This document shows positions 9,354 through 15,602 of a stretch of DNA of 24,841 nt, piece by piece; within the stretch, counting starts at the first letter, position 1, and each line of letters begins with the position of its first letter. The notes under the pieces were generated by a model, which saw only the letters and a program-made list of their open reading frames with translations, ran no database searches and was not told the origin of the DNA. Position numbers and translations under genes: made by a program. The DNA is taken from positions 1 through 24,841 of IMG/VR virus record IMGVR_UViG_3300021376_000324. One strand, written 5' to 3'. The stretch is from a virus.

Positions 9354-9623
9354 GTGGCTTCCCCAGCGTGGCAGCGGAAGGCGGGGCAAAACCCTGAAGG
9401 CGGCCTCAATGCGAAGGGCCGCGCCTCCTACAACCGTGCCACGGGCGGCAGACTAAAGCCTCCGGTGTCGGCCAGCCAGGCGAAGAAGTCGCCGAAGGCT
9501 GCTGCTCGACGTAAGTCGTTCTGTGCCCGCATGGAGGGTGCGAAGCGCAAGTTGGCGTCGGAGAAGACTCGACGTGACCCGAACAGCAGGATCAACAAAG
9601 CCCTGCGGAAGTGGGATTGCTGA
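9354..9623 (+). CDS. Small basic phage protein, DUF6321-like
   Basis: An 89-residue basic protein with the ordered motifs NPEGGLNAKGRASYNRATGG, KSPKAAARRKSFCARM, and RDPNSRINKALRKW near its C-terminus. I recognise these as characteristic of a small protein family common in marine and freshwater phages (DUF6321 from memory). Its function is not known. GTG at 9354 is chosen because AAAGG at 9342-9346 sits 7 bases upstream; a TTG at 9351, directly after the previous stop, would add one residue. The stop overlaps the next ATG as TGATG at 9621-9625, so it is coupled downstream. In related phages this gene is often found near structural genes, consistent with the giant virion-type gene upstream. 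Confidence 0.72.
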   Translation: MASPAWQRKAGQNPEGGLNAKGRASYNRATGGRLKPPVSASQAKKSPKAAARRKSFCARMEGAKRKLASEKTRRDPNSRINKALRKWDC

Positions 9624-10573
9624 TGCCTCCGCGCCCACTAGCAGAGGATCTGGCCCGCAAGAAGGCCGAGCGCGAGAAGCAGAAGAAGGCCCAGGAGGCT
9701 CTTGCCATTCTTGAGAAGCCGAGTGGCTTTGAGCAGGCGGTAAATGCTGTCAAGGACCCCGTCGGCACCGTGAAGCAGTTGGGTCGCGTGGCGAAGGAGA
9801 CGTTCTACGACCCGTCGAAGCGGTTTGCTGCGGCGGTCGACCCTAACAGCGGCGCATCATTGCCCCAGCGCGCAGCAGGTTTGGCGGAGTCTGCGCTGTA
9901 TGCCGCTGACTTTCTGACGCCGGTGCCTGAGCAGGCGATCTATCGCGAGGCGATGGAGAAGGCCCTCGACCGCGAAGTGGCAGGGTATGCAGCCTCTGGT
10001 GGCGGGGCAAAGTACCGAGGCGTTCTTGGTGTCCACGGCAGCCCAGTTTCTGGGCTTACTCAAATTGAGCCTCGACTCGGGTCTGTGAATAATCCTGAAG
10101 AAAACGTGGCGTGGTTCTGGGATGCTGCAACTGGTGGTTTCAACTCGGCTGATCTAATGAATCGTGCCCGCGCTTATGCTGGCGAAGCTGGCGAAGGCGG
10201 CCAAATATACGTTGCGCGTTTTCCGCGAAACGACATACGTTATGAATCCAATGTTTTGAAAGACCCCGTGACTAGACCTAACGAAGCATTTTCTTCAGGC
10301 CGCGTGGTCGGTTCGGTCGAAATTTCCCCGAGTATGTACGAAGGCATAGGCGACCCTGACCCCATTGTTGATTTGCTACGAGTGGATGCTTATCAGCCCC
10401 TCTCTGACGCCCTAAAGTCAAAATTGGTTGCGGTAATGACGCCAAGCGAGCGCAGGGCGATGGCCGCTGCCGAACGATTGCCGGGGGCCGTAACCGCCAA
10501 ACGACTGGCCGACGAAGCTGCCATACTCCGTGCGCGTTACTCTGAATTGGCTAAGCGCAGGGGCGACTTCTAA
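9623..10573 (+). CDS. Hypothetical protein with possible ADP-ribosyltransferase-like segment
   Basis: A 316-residue protein starting at the ATG of a TGATG overlap. Residues 1-30 are a charged helical stretch (ARKKAEREKQKKAQEAL). Residues 30-125 are helical. From about 130 there is a beta-rich part beginning VLGVHGSPVSGLTQIEPR (HGSP at 138-141), then GGQIYVARFP and an acidic EAFSSG segment near 226. The 'HG(S/T)P..GL..I.P' opening followed by 'xYVAxxP' resembles ADP-ribosyltransferase-fold domains of toxins and phage polyvalent proteins, but no complete catalytic triad can be assigned by eye. The C-terminal half is coded with more A/T than the N-terminal half, suggesting a domain acquired separately. 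It ends the first transcription block; a promoter follows directly. Confidence 0.55.
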   Translation: MPPRPLAEDLARKKAEREKQKKAQEALAILEKPSGFEQAVNAVKDPVGTVKQLGRVAKETFYDPSKRFAAAVDPNSGASLPQRAAGLAESALYAADFLTPVPEQAIYREAMEKALDREVAGYAASGGGAKYRGVLGVHGSPVSGLTQIEPRLGSVNNPEENVAWFWDAATGGFNSADLMNRARAYAGEAGEGGQIYVARFPRNDIRYESNVLKDPVTRPNEAFSSGRVVGSVEISPSMYEGIGDPDPIVDLLRVDAYQPLSDALKSKLVAVMTPSERRAMAAAERLPGAVTAKRLADEAAILRARYSELAKRRGDF

Positions 10574-10582
10574 CCCTAAAGG

Positions 10583-10611
10583 TTGCCTAGAGGGTTGACC
10601 TAGGCTAAGGT
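10583..10611 (+). promoter_or_regulatory. Promoter with dyad (possible operator) in the spacer
   Basis: TTGCCT (10583-10588) and TAAGGT (10606-10611) are separated by exactly 17 bases and lie just upstream of the 58-aa gene. A perfect 6-bp dyad, GCCTAG (10585-10590) and CTAGGC (10600-10605) with 9 bases between, overlaps the -35 box and fills the spacer. A repressor bound there would block RNA polymerase. The promoter would drive the 58-aa gene and the lysozyme-fold gene. Confidence 0.5.
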
Positions 10612-10644
10612 GGACTTCCACATAGCAACGCTTGGAGGCCGTTG

Positions 10645-10821
10645 ATGAACAGCAACGAGATTGAGTTTGGGCTACGCGTCCGTGTGGCCGACCTACCTGG
10701 AGAATGGGTAGTCAAGAAGATCAACAACGACGGGTCGATCTGCTGCTACGGCGGCCCCGTCTACCGAAAGGCGTTCCGGGACTTCCCCGTCGAGCGTCTC
10801 CTACGAAAGGACTCTGAATGA
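10645..10821 (+). CDS. Small hypothetical protein (58 aa)
   Basis: A 58-residue protein with a good GGAGG at 10634-10638, six bases before the ATG. The sequence contains GLRVRVADLPGEWVVKK, then NNDGSICCYGG and a C-terminal FPVERLLRKD. The alternating hydrophobic strands and the 'G.RV.V.DLPG.W.V.K' start suggest a small SH3- or KOW-like beta-barrel, similar to short conserved proteins I recall from actinophages. It has a Cys-Cys pair but no zinc motif. The stop overlaps the start of the lysozyme-fold gene as ATGA at 10818-10821, so the two are probably co-translated. Function is unknown. Confidence 0.65.
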   Translation: MNSNEIEFGLRVRVADLPGEWVVKKINNDGSICCYGGPVYRKAFRDFPVERLLRKDSE

Positions 10822-11240
10822 AACGCATACTTATCGCCGCCCTTGCGGCTGTCGCCCTGCACGCTGGACCCGCCGAGGCGCGGGAATGGCAATGCCCCCA
10901 GTGGTACAAGCTGGCCCGCGAGGTTGGCTTCACCCGTCGCGATTACGTCACCCTCGATGCAATCCTGTTCAGGGAGAGCCGGTGCCGCCCTGAGGCGAAA
11001 GGCTACAACCGGCGCGCAGATGGAACCGTGTGGTCCATCGACCTCGGGCTCAGCCAGGTGAACAACTACTCGTGGGTCACCTACCTGCGGAACCTCGGGA
11101 TCATCAAACATTCCGAGGACCTGTTACACCCCCGCACTAACTTGCGCGCTGCGAAGGCACTGTACGACTACTCGAGGTCAAAGGGTTACAGCCCGTGGCA
11201 CCAATGGCGCACGTCGGGTAGTGGCAGCTGGAACAAATAA
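10818..11240 (+). CDS. Secreted lysozyme / lytic transglycosylase-fold protein
   Basis: A 140-residue protein with a clear signal peptide: MKR, a hydrophobic core of Ala and Leu to about residue 17, then a likely signal peptidase I site after AEA at residue 21. The mature part has the SLT/lysozyme signature: an early helix ending in ILFRESRCRPEA with probable catalytic Glu53, then SIDLGLSQVNNYSW (75-86), matching the 'GLxQxN' substrate-cleft motif, and a C-terminal 'AAKALYDYSRSKGYSPWHQW' helix typical of the fold. Cys26 and Cys56 could form a disulfide. It would cleave glycan strands of peptidoglycan outside the membrane, as a secreted endolysin or a wall-penetrating enzyme. It is coupled to the 58-aa gene upstream. 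No holin is recognised nearby. Confidence 0.8.
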   Translation: MKRILIAALAAVALHAGPAEAREWQCPQWYKLAREVGFTRRDYVTLDAILFRESRCRPEAKGYNRRADGTVWSIDLGLSQVNNYSWVTYLRNLGIIKHSEDLLHPRTNLRAAKALYDYSRSKGYSPWHQWRTSGSGSWNK

Positions 11241-11245
11241 TGTGA

Positions 11246-11251
11246 TACCGT
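11246..11251 (+). promoter_or_regulatory. Extended -10 promoter (TGA-TACCGT)
   Basis: TACCGT preceded by TGA forms an extended -10 element just after the lysozyme-fold gene. No good -35 box is seen 16-18 bases upstream. The predicted start of transcription is near 11258, giving a very short leader before GGAGG (11261-11265) and the ATG at 11271. It would drive the recT operon. Confidence 0.45.
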
Positions 11252-11270
11252 CAAACTCATGGAGGAACCA

Positions 11271-11798
11271 ATGACACAGGAAATAGAAACCGTATCGGTC
11301 AGCCCTGAACGACAGGCGCAGACCCTCGACATCATCGCCACGTTCGACCGTGTGCTGCTCGAGATGGACAAGTATCGCGCCGATCTGGCCGACAGCAAGC
11401 AGTGGGAAGCCCTCGCTGCGGGTCTGGTGCAGTTGCGTGGCTTCAAGGCCAACCTTGACACGCTTATGCGGGCCATCGAGGACGACGTGTGCGAGCTGAT
11501 GCCAGGGAAGAAGTTAGCAGTTGAAGGGGTCGGCCTACTGGAAAAGCGCAGCAGCACGACCCGCCGGTGGAACTCTGAAGGCTTGCTCCAGTACATGGTG
11601 CGCGAGGTGCTCGACCCAGACCGCACCGGCGAAGTCAACTACGACCGGATGTGGGATCTCATCGAAGCACTCAAGGCCAGTCTGCCGTTCACCGCAAGCC
11701 TCGGCTGGCGTGTGACCGCGCTAAAAGACCTGGGTATTCCTATCGACAACTTCTGTGAAACCAACTACGGCCGCCAAGCCCTGAGTATTACCAAGTAG
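11271..11798 (+). CDS. Hypothetical protein encoded upstream of recT
   Basis: A 175-residue soluble, mostly helical protein. GGAGG at 11261-11265 lies five bases before the ATG at 11271, so that start is preferred over the in-frame ATG at 11259, whose own codon overlaps this site. The N-terminal half is a long amphipathic helical region; the middle has 'KRSSTTRRWNSEGLLQYMVREVLDP', read here as a basic patch followed by a helix; the C-terminus contains ASLGWRVTALKDLGIPID. No catalytic motif is recognised. It is first in an operon with recT, only ten bases upstream of it, and genes in this position often assist recombination or protect DNA ends, but I cannot assign it to such a family. Confidence 0.75.
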   Translation: MTQEIETVSVSPERQAQTLDIIATFDRVLLEMDKYRADLADSKQWEALAAGLVQLRGFKANLDTLMRAIEDDVCELMPGKKLAVEGVGLLEKRSSTTRRWNSEGLLQYMVREVLDPDRTGEVNYDRMWDLIEALKASLPFTASLGWRVTALKDLGIPIDNFCETNYGRQALSITK

Positions 11799-11808
11799 GG
11801 AAGCAACA

Positions 11809-12720
11809 ATGAACGAGATCGAACTTTACGAGTCATCGTGGAAACTGGCCCAACGCGTCAACGCGACGCCGTTCGTGCCAAAGGCAATGCAGGGAAAGCC
11901 CGAGCACGTCCTTGCGTGCGTGCTGTACGGCCGCGAACTGGGCCTCGGCCCGATGCAGGCATTGAACTCAATCCACGTCATCGAGGGTCGCGCTGCGGCC
12001 AGCCCTGAATTGATGCGCGCCCTGGTCGCCAGCGCAGGCCACCGCATCGACATTACCGAAAACACGAACAATGCCTGCACCATGAAAGGTATCCGAGTAG
12101 ATACCGGCGCGGAGGCCACGGTGCGGTGGACTCTCGAAGACGCCAAGATGGCCAAACTGACCGGCAAGGACAACTGGTCGAAATACCCGCGGGCCATGCT
12201 GGCCGCGCGCTGCACATCAGAGCTCTGTCGGTTGCTGTTCCCCGACGTAATCGCTGGGCTCTCGTACACGCCTGAAGAAATTCAGAGCATCACCGACAAA
12301 CCGACCGTGACCCCGGTTGTCGAGGTAAAATACGAGAGCCCAGCCCCTCTCTCCGCCGATGAGTTCGAGGAGGCTGTTATCGTGGTCGCTGGCGACAGTT
12401 CCCCATCTGAGCCAGCGGAGTCGGAGGTCAAGGTCACGCTTGACCTCGACCCCGCACCAGTGGACCCCGTTGCGCTTGTCATGGAGGCCTTCCCCGGCGC
12501 GGAGGTGATCGACGGAGAAGTGCTTGCGTCGAGGGACGTGATCGAGAAGCGTCGCGCCGAAGCCAAGACGTGGGGCGCGTGGAACCGCGTTCGCGCCGTT
12601 GCCATGCCAATGGCCCGTGCCCACAAGTTGCCAGTGCCGCAGTGCCTCGACGACATCTTGTCAAACGACACGCTGTGGGAAGTAGTCGCTAGTCAGTTCA
12701 ACCAAGTGAGAAGCAAGTAA
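11809..12720 (+). CDS. recT: RecT-family single-strand annealing protein
   Basis: A 303-residue protein. RecT proteins bind single-stranded DNA and anneal complementary strands in phage recombination, usually with an exonuclease partner. Residues 20-61 match the family entry motif (FVPKAMQGKPEHVLA, then GRELGLGPMQALNSIHVIEG), and residues 122-150 match its core (NWSKYPRAMLAAR, then CRLLFPDVIAGL). An acidic, Pro-rich linker spans about 160-230, and a helical C-terminal part follows (KTWGAWNRVRAVA). The length fits the family. The ATG has AGGGAAG about six bases upstream. It follows a 175-aa gene and overlaps the next gene as TAATG. A DnaQ-type exonuclease lies at 20346, but no classical RecE or lambda-type exonuclease is adjacent. 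Confidence 0.75.
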   Translation: MNEIELYESSWKLAQRVNATPFVPKAMQGKPEHVLACVLYGRELGLGPMQALNSIHVIEGRAAASPELMRALVASAGHRIDITENTNNACTMKGIRVDTGAEATVRWTLEDAKMAKLTGKDNWSKYPRAMLAARCTSELCRLLFPDVIAGLSYTPEEIQSITDKPTVTPVVEVKYESPAPLSADEFEEAVIVVAGDSSPSEPAESEVKVTLDLDPAPVDPVALVMEAFPGAEVIDGEVLASRDVIEKRRAEAKTWGAWNRVRAVAMPMARAHKLPVPQCLDDILSNDTLWEVVASQFNQVRSK

Positions 12721-12905
12721 TGACTATCCAGTACAACCTGCCTTACGGCTACGACATGATGCAAGACCCTGACGTTGTTGAAGAGATCATGCAAAACGTG
12801 GCCAAGTTGATGGAACGCAACTGCAACCTTGCGACCGAGGTCAAGCACCTGCGCAGCGAGGTCGAGCGGCTGAGGATGATGCTGTATGGCAACCCACGTT
12901 GGTGA
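12720..12905 (+). CDS. Small hypothetical protein with C-terminal coiled coil (61 aa)
   Basis: A 61-residue protein whose ATG overlaps the recT stop as TAATG. The first 20 residues are Tyr/Met-rich (YNLPYGYDMMQDPDVV), and residues 25-53 form a heptad-like charged helix (LATEVKHLRSEVERLRMM). It probably dimerises through that helix. There are no enzyme motifs. The last 20 bases overlap the next gene. Function is unknown; its place in the recT operon suggests early expression. Confidence 0.6.
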   Translation: MTIQYNLPYGYDMMQDPDVVEEIMQNVAKLMERNCNLATEVKHLRSEVERLRMMLYGNPRW

Positions 12906-13506
12906 CATTCCGCAGCCCATGTACGCGTGGGTGAACAGCGCATACCTGCACAACTTTAAGAAGCACGGCGAGTGGGTTGAGTGCTGGATCTACGGCCTCT
13001 CGGCGTTGCCGGGGCGGGCTTGGGGGCTGTCGGCCATGATGAAAGACGGTTCGACCTTCCAGCACTTGCCGGTGTGTGCGTTCTCCAACCGCTACCACGA
13101 CGGGCCAGAGTCCTTTGACCATTACCACGCGTTGTCGGATCTGCAAGTGTGGTCGTGCTACGGCCAAGACTTCACAGCCCATGAGTACGACGCGTTGTCC
13201 GAACTGCCGGTGCGCGCCTACCTCGGCAACAAGACGTGGGAGGTGGGCCGCTACTGGTTTACCGCCGCGCCCTACAACGACCACTACGCCCGCACTCCCG
13301 ACCAGCACAAGCATTTCAACTTTGTGTGGCTCGACTGCGGGGCACTGGCCAGCCTTCCAGGCAACCGGCTGTTGTTCTCCGACCCGAGCTTTACTACCGA
13401 GATGCCCAAGTGGGGCGACCGCCCCCAGTACACGGTCAACACCCGCTACTACTACCCAGAACGCGACGACGTATTTGACGCAACGATCACGGAGGTGACG
13501 GGGTGA
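12886..13506 (+). CDS. Hypothetical protein, aromatic-rich (206 aa)
   Basis: A 206-residue protein unusually rich in Trp, Tyr, His and Phe (for example HVGDIPQPMYAWVNSAYLHN and YNDHYARTPDQHKHFNFVW). It has no membrane segment or signal peptide. Beta-rich content and repeated aromatic pairs could suit a binding protein, but no family is recognised. ATG at 12886 lies inside the end of the previous gene, with GAGG about ten bases upstream. The stop overlaps the methyltransferase start as GTGA at 13503-13506. Its tight coupling to the methyltransferase is the only functional hint. Confidence 0.65.
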   Translation: MATHVGDIPQPMYAWVNSAYLHNFKKHGEWVECWIYGLSALPGRAWGLSAMMKDGSTFQHLPVCAFSNRYHDGPESFDHYHALSDLQVWSCYGQDFTAHEYDALSELPVRAYLGNKTWEVGRYWFTAAPYNDHYARTPDQHKHFNFVWLDCGALASLPGNRLLFSDPSFTTEMPKWGDRPQYTVNTRYYYPERDDVFDATITEVTG

Positions 13507-14543
13507 GGTTCGGGAGTTTGTTCGCGGGTGTCGGCGGGTTTGACCTCGGGCTTGAGGCAGCAGGCTGGGAATGCGGGTTTCAGGTTGAGTGGGATGCCCA
13601 CTGCCAGCAGACACTCGCCCACTACTGGCCCAATGTGCCCCGCTGGGGTGACGTCTCAACTGTCAACGGCGCAGACCTGCCCCCCGTCGATGTCATCACG
13701 TTCGGCTCCCCGTGCCAAGACCTGTCGGTGGCAGGTAAACGCGCAGGGCTCGAAGGGTCACGCAGTGGTCTGTTTTTTGAAGCAACGAGAATCATTAGGG
13801 AGATGCAGCATGCAACAGGAGGAACTTTTCCCCGATACGCCATCTGGGAGAATGTCGTCGGGGCACTCAACAGCCGAGGCGGTGACGATTTTGAGGCGGT
13901 CCTCAAAGAAATGGCAAACCTGGGGGCTTGTCACCTTGAATGGTCCGTGCTTGACGCGCAGTTCTTCGGAGTCCCCCAAAGGCGTAGACGAGTGTTCGTC
14001 GTCGCTGTCTATGATTCTTCAGTCCTCGAGCGAGGTGGCGGACAAATATTTGCTGTCGGGGAAGGCCGCAGAAGGGATTCTGCGAAGGGCAAACCGTCGC
14101 GGGAAACAGCTCCCGGCACCGTTGCAGACGGCGTTGGAGCAGGTGGCGGGCGGACAACCCGAGACGTTGTAGGAACGCTGTCGCCTGGCGCACACCCTGG
14201 CGGGTTGAACGGGCAGGACGCTTACACGGGGCAACTTGTCATTGAAGAAACGGTGATGTTCAGCCACGCGCAAGGGCTGGACGCGCAACCATCTTCGATA
14301 GCATCCCCAACAATTCGCAGCAACGGCAACGGCATGGCAGTAGCAGTACCGTACACGTCACCGAACTTCGCGGGATACGCCGACGGTGTAGGCACGTTAC
14401 GCGCTAACGGCGGGGACCCGGGGGGGCAGCGAGACGTTGATAGTTTCATCGGCGGCCCAATCACCGGCACACTCGCAACACGGGACTGGAAAGGTGTAGG
14501 GAATCAGTACGTTATGGAGAACAAACTGGTTGTGGCCGAGTGA
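13503..14543 (+). CDS. C5 cytosine DNA methyltransferase, N-terminal/catalytic subunit (motifs I-VIII)
   Basis: Transfers a methyl group from S-adenosylmethionine to C5 of cytosine, probably to protect phage DNA from host restriction. In 346 residues the ordered motifs are visible: motif I FAGVGGFDLGL (7-17), motif IV GSPCQDLS with catalytic Cys71, motif VI ENV (116-118) and motif VIII QRRRR (159-163). Residues 171-346 form a long, Gly-rich variable region, presumably for target recognition, with a C-terminal GVGNQYVMENKLVV stretch seen before motif IX in related phage enzymes. Motifs IX and X are absent; they are supplied by the overlapping next frame. Start is GTG in a GTGA overlap with the upstream gene. 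No cognate restriction endonuclease gene is seen. Confidence 0.85.
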   Translation: MRFGSLFAGVGGFDLGLEAAGWECGFQVEWDAHCQQTLAHYWPNVPRWGDVSTVNGADLPPVDVITFGSPCQDLSVAGKRAGLEGSRSGLFFEATRIIREMQHATGGTFPRYAIWENVVGALNSRGGDDFEAVLKEMANLGACHLEWSVLDAQFFGVPQRRRRVFVVAVYDSSVLERGGGQIFAVGEGRRRDSAKGKPSRETAPGTVADGVGAGGGRTTRDVVGTLSPGAHPGGLNGQDAYTGQLVIEETVMFSHAQGLDAQPSSIASPTIRSNGNGMAVAVPYTSPNFAGYADGVGTLRANGGDPGGQRDVDSFIGGPITGTLATRDWKGVGNQYVMENKLVVAE

Positions 14544-14782
14544 TTGTCCGCAGACTCACCCCAACCGAATGCGAACGGCTCATGGGATGGCCCGACAACC
14601 ACACCCTGAACCGTGCCGACGGCAAAACCAACAGCGACACCACCCGCTACAAAATGTGCGGCAACGGTGTTGCATCCCCGGTCGCGCAATGGATAGCGGA
14701 ACAAATCAACGCCTTTGAACGGCGTGACCGGCCGCCCCACATGGAGGACGGGGCAGCCGGTCGCCATAAACTTAGTGAATGA
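14540..14782 (+). CDS. C5 cytosine methyltransferase C-terminal part (motifs IX-X), separate overlapping frame
   Basis: An 80-residue protein that completes the preceding methyltransferase: RRLTPTECERLMGWPD (residues 4-19) is motif IX and MCGNGVASPVAQWIA (39-53) is motif X. It starts with GTG at 14540, overlapping the stop of the first part as GTGA and lying in the -1 frame relative to it. It could therefore be made by coupled reinitiation, giving a two-subunit enzyme like M.AquI, or by a -1 frameshift; no convincing slippery heptamer is present. A sequencing error in an originally single gene is also possible. A strong terminator follows two bases after the stop. Confidence 0.75.
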   Translation: MIVRRLTPTECERLMGWPDNHTLNRADGKTNSDTTRYKMCGNGVASPVAQWIAEQINAFERRDRPPHMEDGAAGRHKLSE

Positions 14783-14784
14783 GA

Positions 14785-14825
14785 AAGGCCCGAGTCAGCG
14801 GGGTCACTCGCGACTCGGGCCTTTT
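14785..14825 (+). terminator. Rho-independent terminator after the methyltransferase
   Basis: A perfect 12-bp stem (AAGGCCCGAGTC / GACTCGGGCCTT) with a 15-base loop is followed by TT and a short T run. It ends the recT-methyltransferase block. The opposite strand ends in a weaker T run, so it may also stop the convergent minus-strand operon whose last gene ends at 14851. Confidence 0.88.
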
Positions 14826-14850
14826 CGTGCTTGGAAGCGAGCGCAGTGTA

Positions 14851-15126
14851 TCAGCCCGCGAGCAGCCGTGCGAGTGTGTGGTCGATTTTTCTTCCGTAGA
14901 TGGTGAAGCCGTTGGACTCGGTGCGCTCAACGAACTCGTAGCCCAGGTGTGTGTAGAGTCCCCGAGCTCGACGTCGGCAGCTGTTGGCCCCGTTGCGTGA
15001 CGTGTAGGTGTGGAACGCGGCCCAGGTGTTGGGGTTCGCGTCGAGGAAGGCAACGAAGTCTTCGAGGTGCGGGGGTTGCTTGCGGCGTGTGTTGGCGCGC
15101 GCTGGCTGTCTGATCTCAAACTTCAT
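14851..15126 (-). CDS. Small basic hypothetical protein (91 aa), minus strand
   Basis: A 91-residue protein. It starts basic (QPARANTRRKQPP) and continues with an ordered FVAFLDANPNTWAAFHTYTSRN helix-and-strand region, a RRRARGLYTHLGYEFVER segment, and a C-terminal GRKIDHTLARLLAG. The 'FVAxLxxNPxxWAxF' and 'ARxLxxxGYEFVxR' features resemble short proteins I recall from actinophages, where small chains alternate helices with one beta-hairpin. Its ATG lies nine bases after the stop of the other minus-strand gene (15136-15348), so the two form an operon opposite to the rest of the window. Function is unknown. Confidence 0.65.
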   Translation of the reverse strand: MKFEIRQPARANTRRKQPPHLEDFVAFLDANPNTWAAFHTYTSRNGANSCRRRARGLYTHLGYEFVERTESNGFTIYGRKIDHTLARLLAG

Positions 15127-15135
15127 GCAGCCATG

Positions 15136-15348
15136 TTAGGCGGTCGCGGCGAGGGTGCGCAGCGTGCGGGCCATGCGCGCCGGTCGCGCAACGACGGGCA
15201 ACGCTTCGAGCTCGACCCCGCGACGCACCGCGAGCCGGTACAAGCCCGCGCCGAGGTTCTCAACTTCGTACACGCCGCCGCCAACGGGCGGGGCCACGCG
15301 CTGAAGTTCGGCGAGTGCTTCGCGCATTACGTCAAAGGGGTTAGGCAT
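15136..15348 (-). CDS. Small hypothetical protein (70 aa), minus strand, probably leaderless
   Basis: A 70-residue protein: MPNPFDVMREALAELQRV, then a Gly-rich strand region (GGGVYEVENLGAGLYRLAV), ending in a basic Ala/Arg-rich helix. The in-frame upstream extension to 15570 is rejected because it would run through the divergent promoter and the 54-aa gene. The ATG at 15346-15348 has no ribosome-binding site but sits eight bases after a -10 box (TATCGT), so the message may be leaderless, which is common in actinobacteria. It is first in a two-gene minus-strand operon. Function is unknown. Confidence 0.6.
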   Translation of the reverse strand: MPNPFDVMREALAELQRVAPPVGGGVYEVENLGAGLYRLAVRRGVELEALPVVARPARMARTLRTLAATA

Positions 15349-15356
15349 AGCGGCGC

Positions 15357-15362
15357 ACGATA
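15357..15362 (-). promoter_or_regulatory. -10 box of minus-strand leaderless operon
   Basis: On the minus strand, GTG-TATCGT lies eight bases upstream of the ATG at 15348, so transcription would begin at or next to the start codon. It is divergent from the plus-strand -10 box at 15387, and the two promoters lie within about 35 bp, which would allow joint regulation. Confidence 0.4.
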
Positions 15363-15386
15363 CACCACGCGCCGGGGGTTGTGTGG

Positions 15387-15430
15387 TATTGTAGAACCAC
15401 CTCGCCGACGCGGCGACGGATACCAAAGGG
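15387..15430 (+). promoter_or_regulatory. Leader cassette 1: extended -10, hairpin, ribosome-binding segment
   Basis: TGG-TATTGT (15384-15392) is an extended -10 element. Hairpin TCGCCG-ACG-CGGCGA spans 15402-15416, starting about where transcription should start. Then TACCAAAGGGGTC precedes the GTG at 15438. The start codon is 51 bases after the first base of the -10 box. Three other copies of this layout occur at 16854, 17086 and 17727. Confidence 0.55.
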
Positions 15431-15437
15431 GTCCATC

Positions 15438-15602
15438 GTGAAAAACTATTACGTGACGTTTGAATACACACTTGAAGTTGAGGCGGACGACCAACAGCAG
15501 GCACACGATTTGGCCTGGTCAGACTGGATAAATAACTGGGGGACGGTTTCACCCGCCGATTTTGTTTCATCGGAACCAGAAGAGGAACGGGGTGCGGAAT
15601 GA
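15438..15602 (+). CDS. Small acidic hypothetical protein (54 aa)
   Basis: A 54-residue acidic protein beginning KNYYVTFEYTLEVEADDQQQ, with the pattern of short beta-alpha proteins (strand, strand, then an Ala-rich helix AHDLAWSDWINN) common in phages and plasmids. GTG at 15438 is chosen because AAAGGGG lies just upstream within leader cassette 1; the in-frame upstream region crosses the promoter. The stop overlaps the GP88-like gene as ATGA at 15599-15602. Function is unknown; it may be the first gene of a three-gene unit reaching 16755. Confidence 0.65.
   Translation: MKNYYVTFEYTLEVEADDQQQAHDLAWSDWINNWGTVSPADFVSSEPEEERGAE

Noticed and set aside
14521-14545. Programmed -1 frameshift joining the methyltransferase parts
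   Set aside because: No slippery heptamer or convincing downstream structure at the overlap; coupled reinitiation at GTGA explains it more simply.
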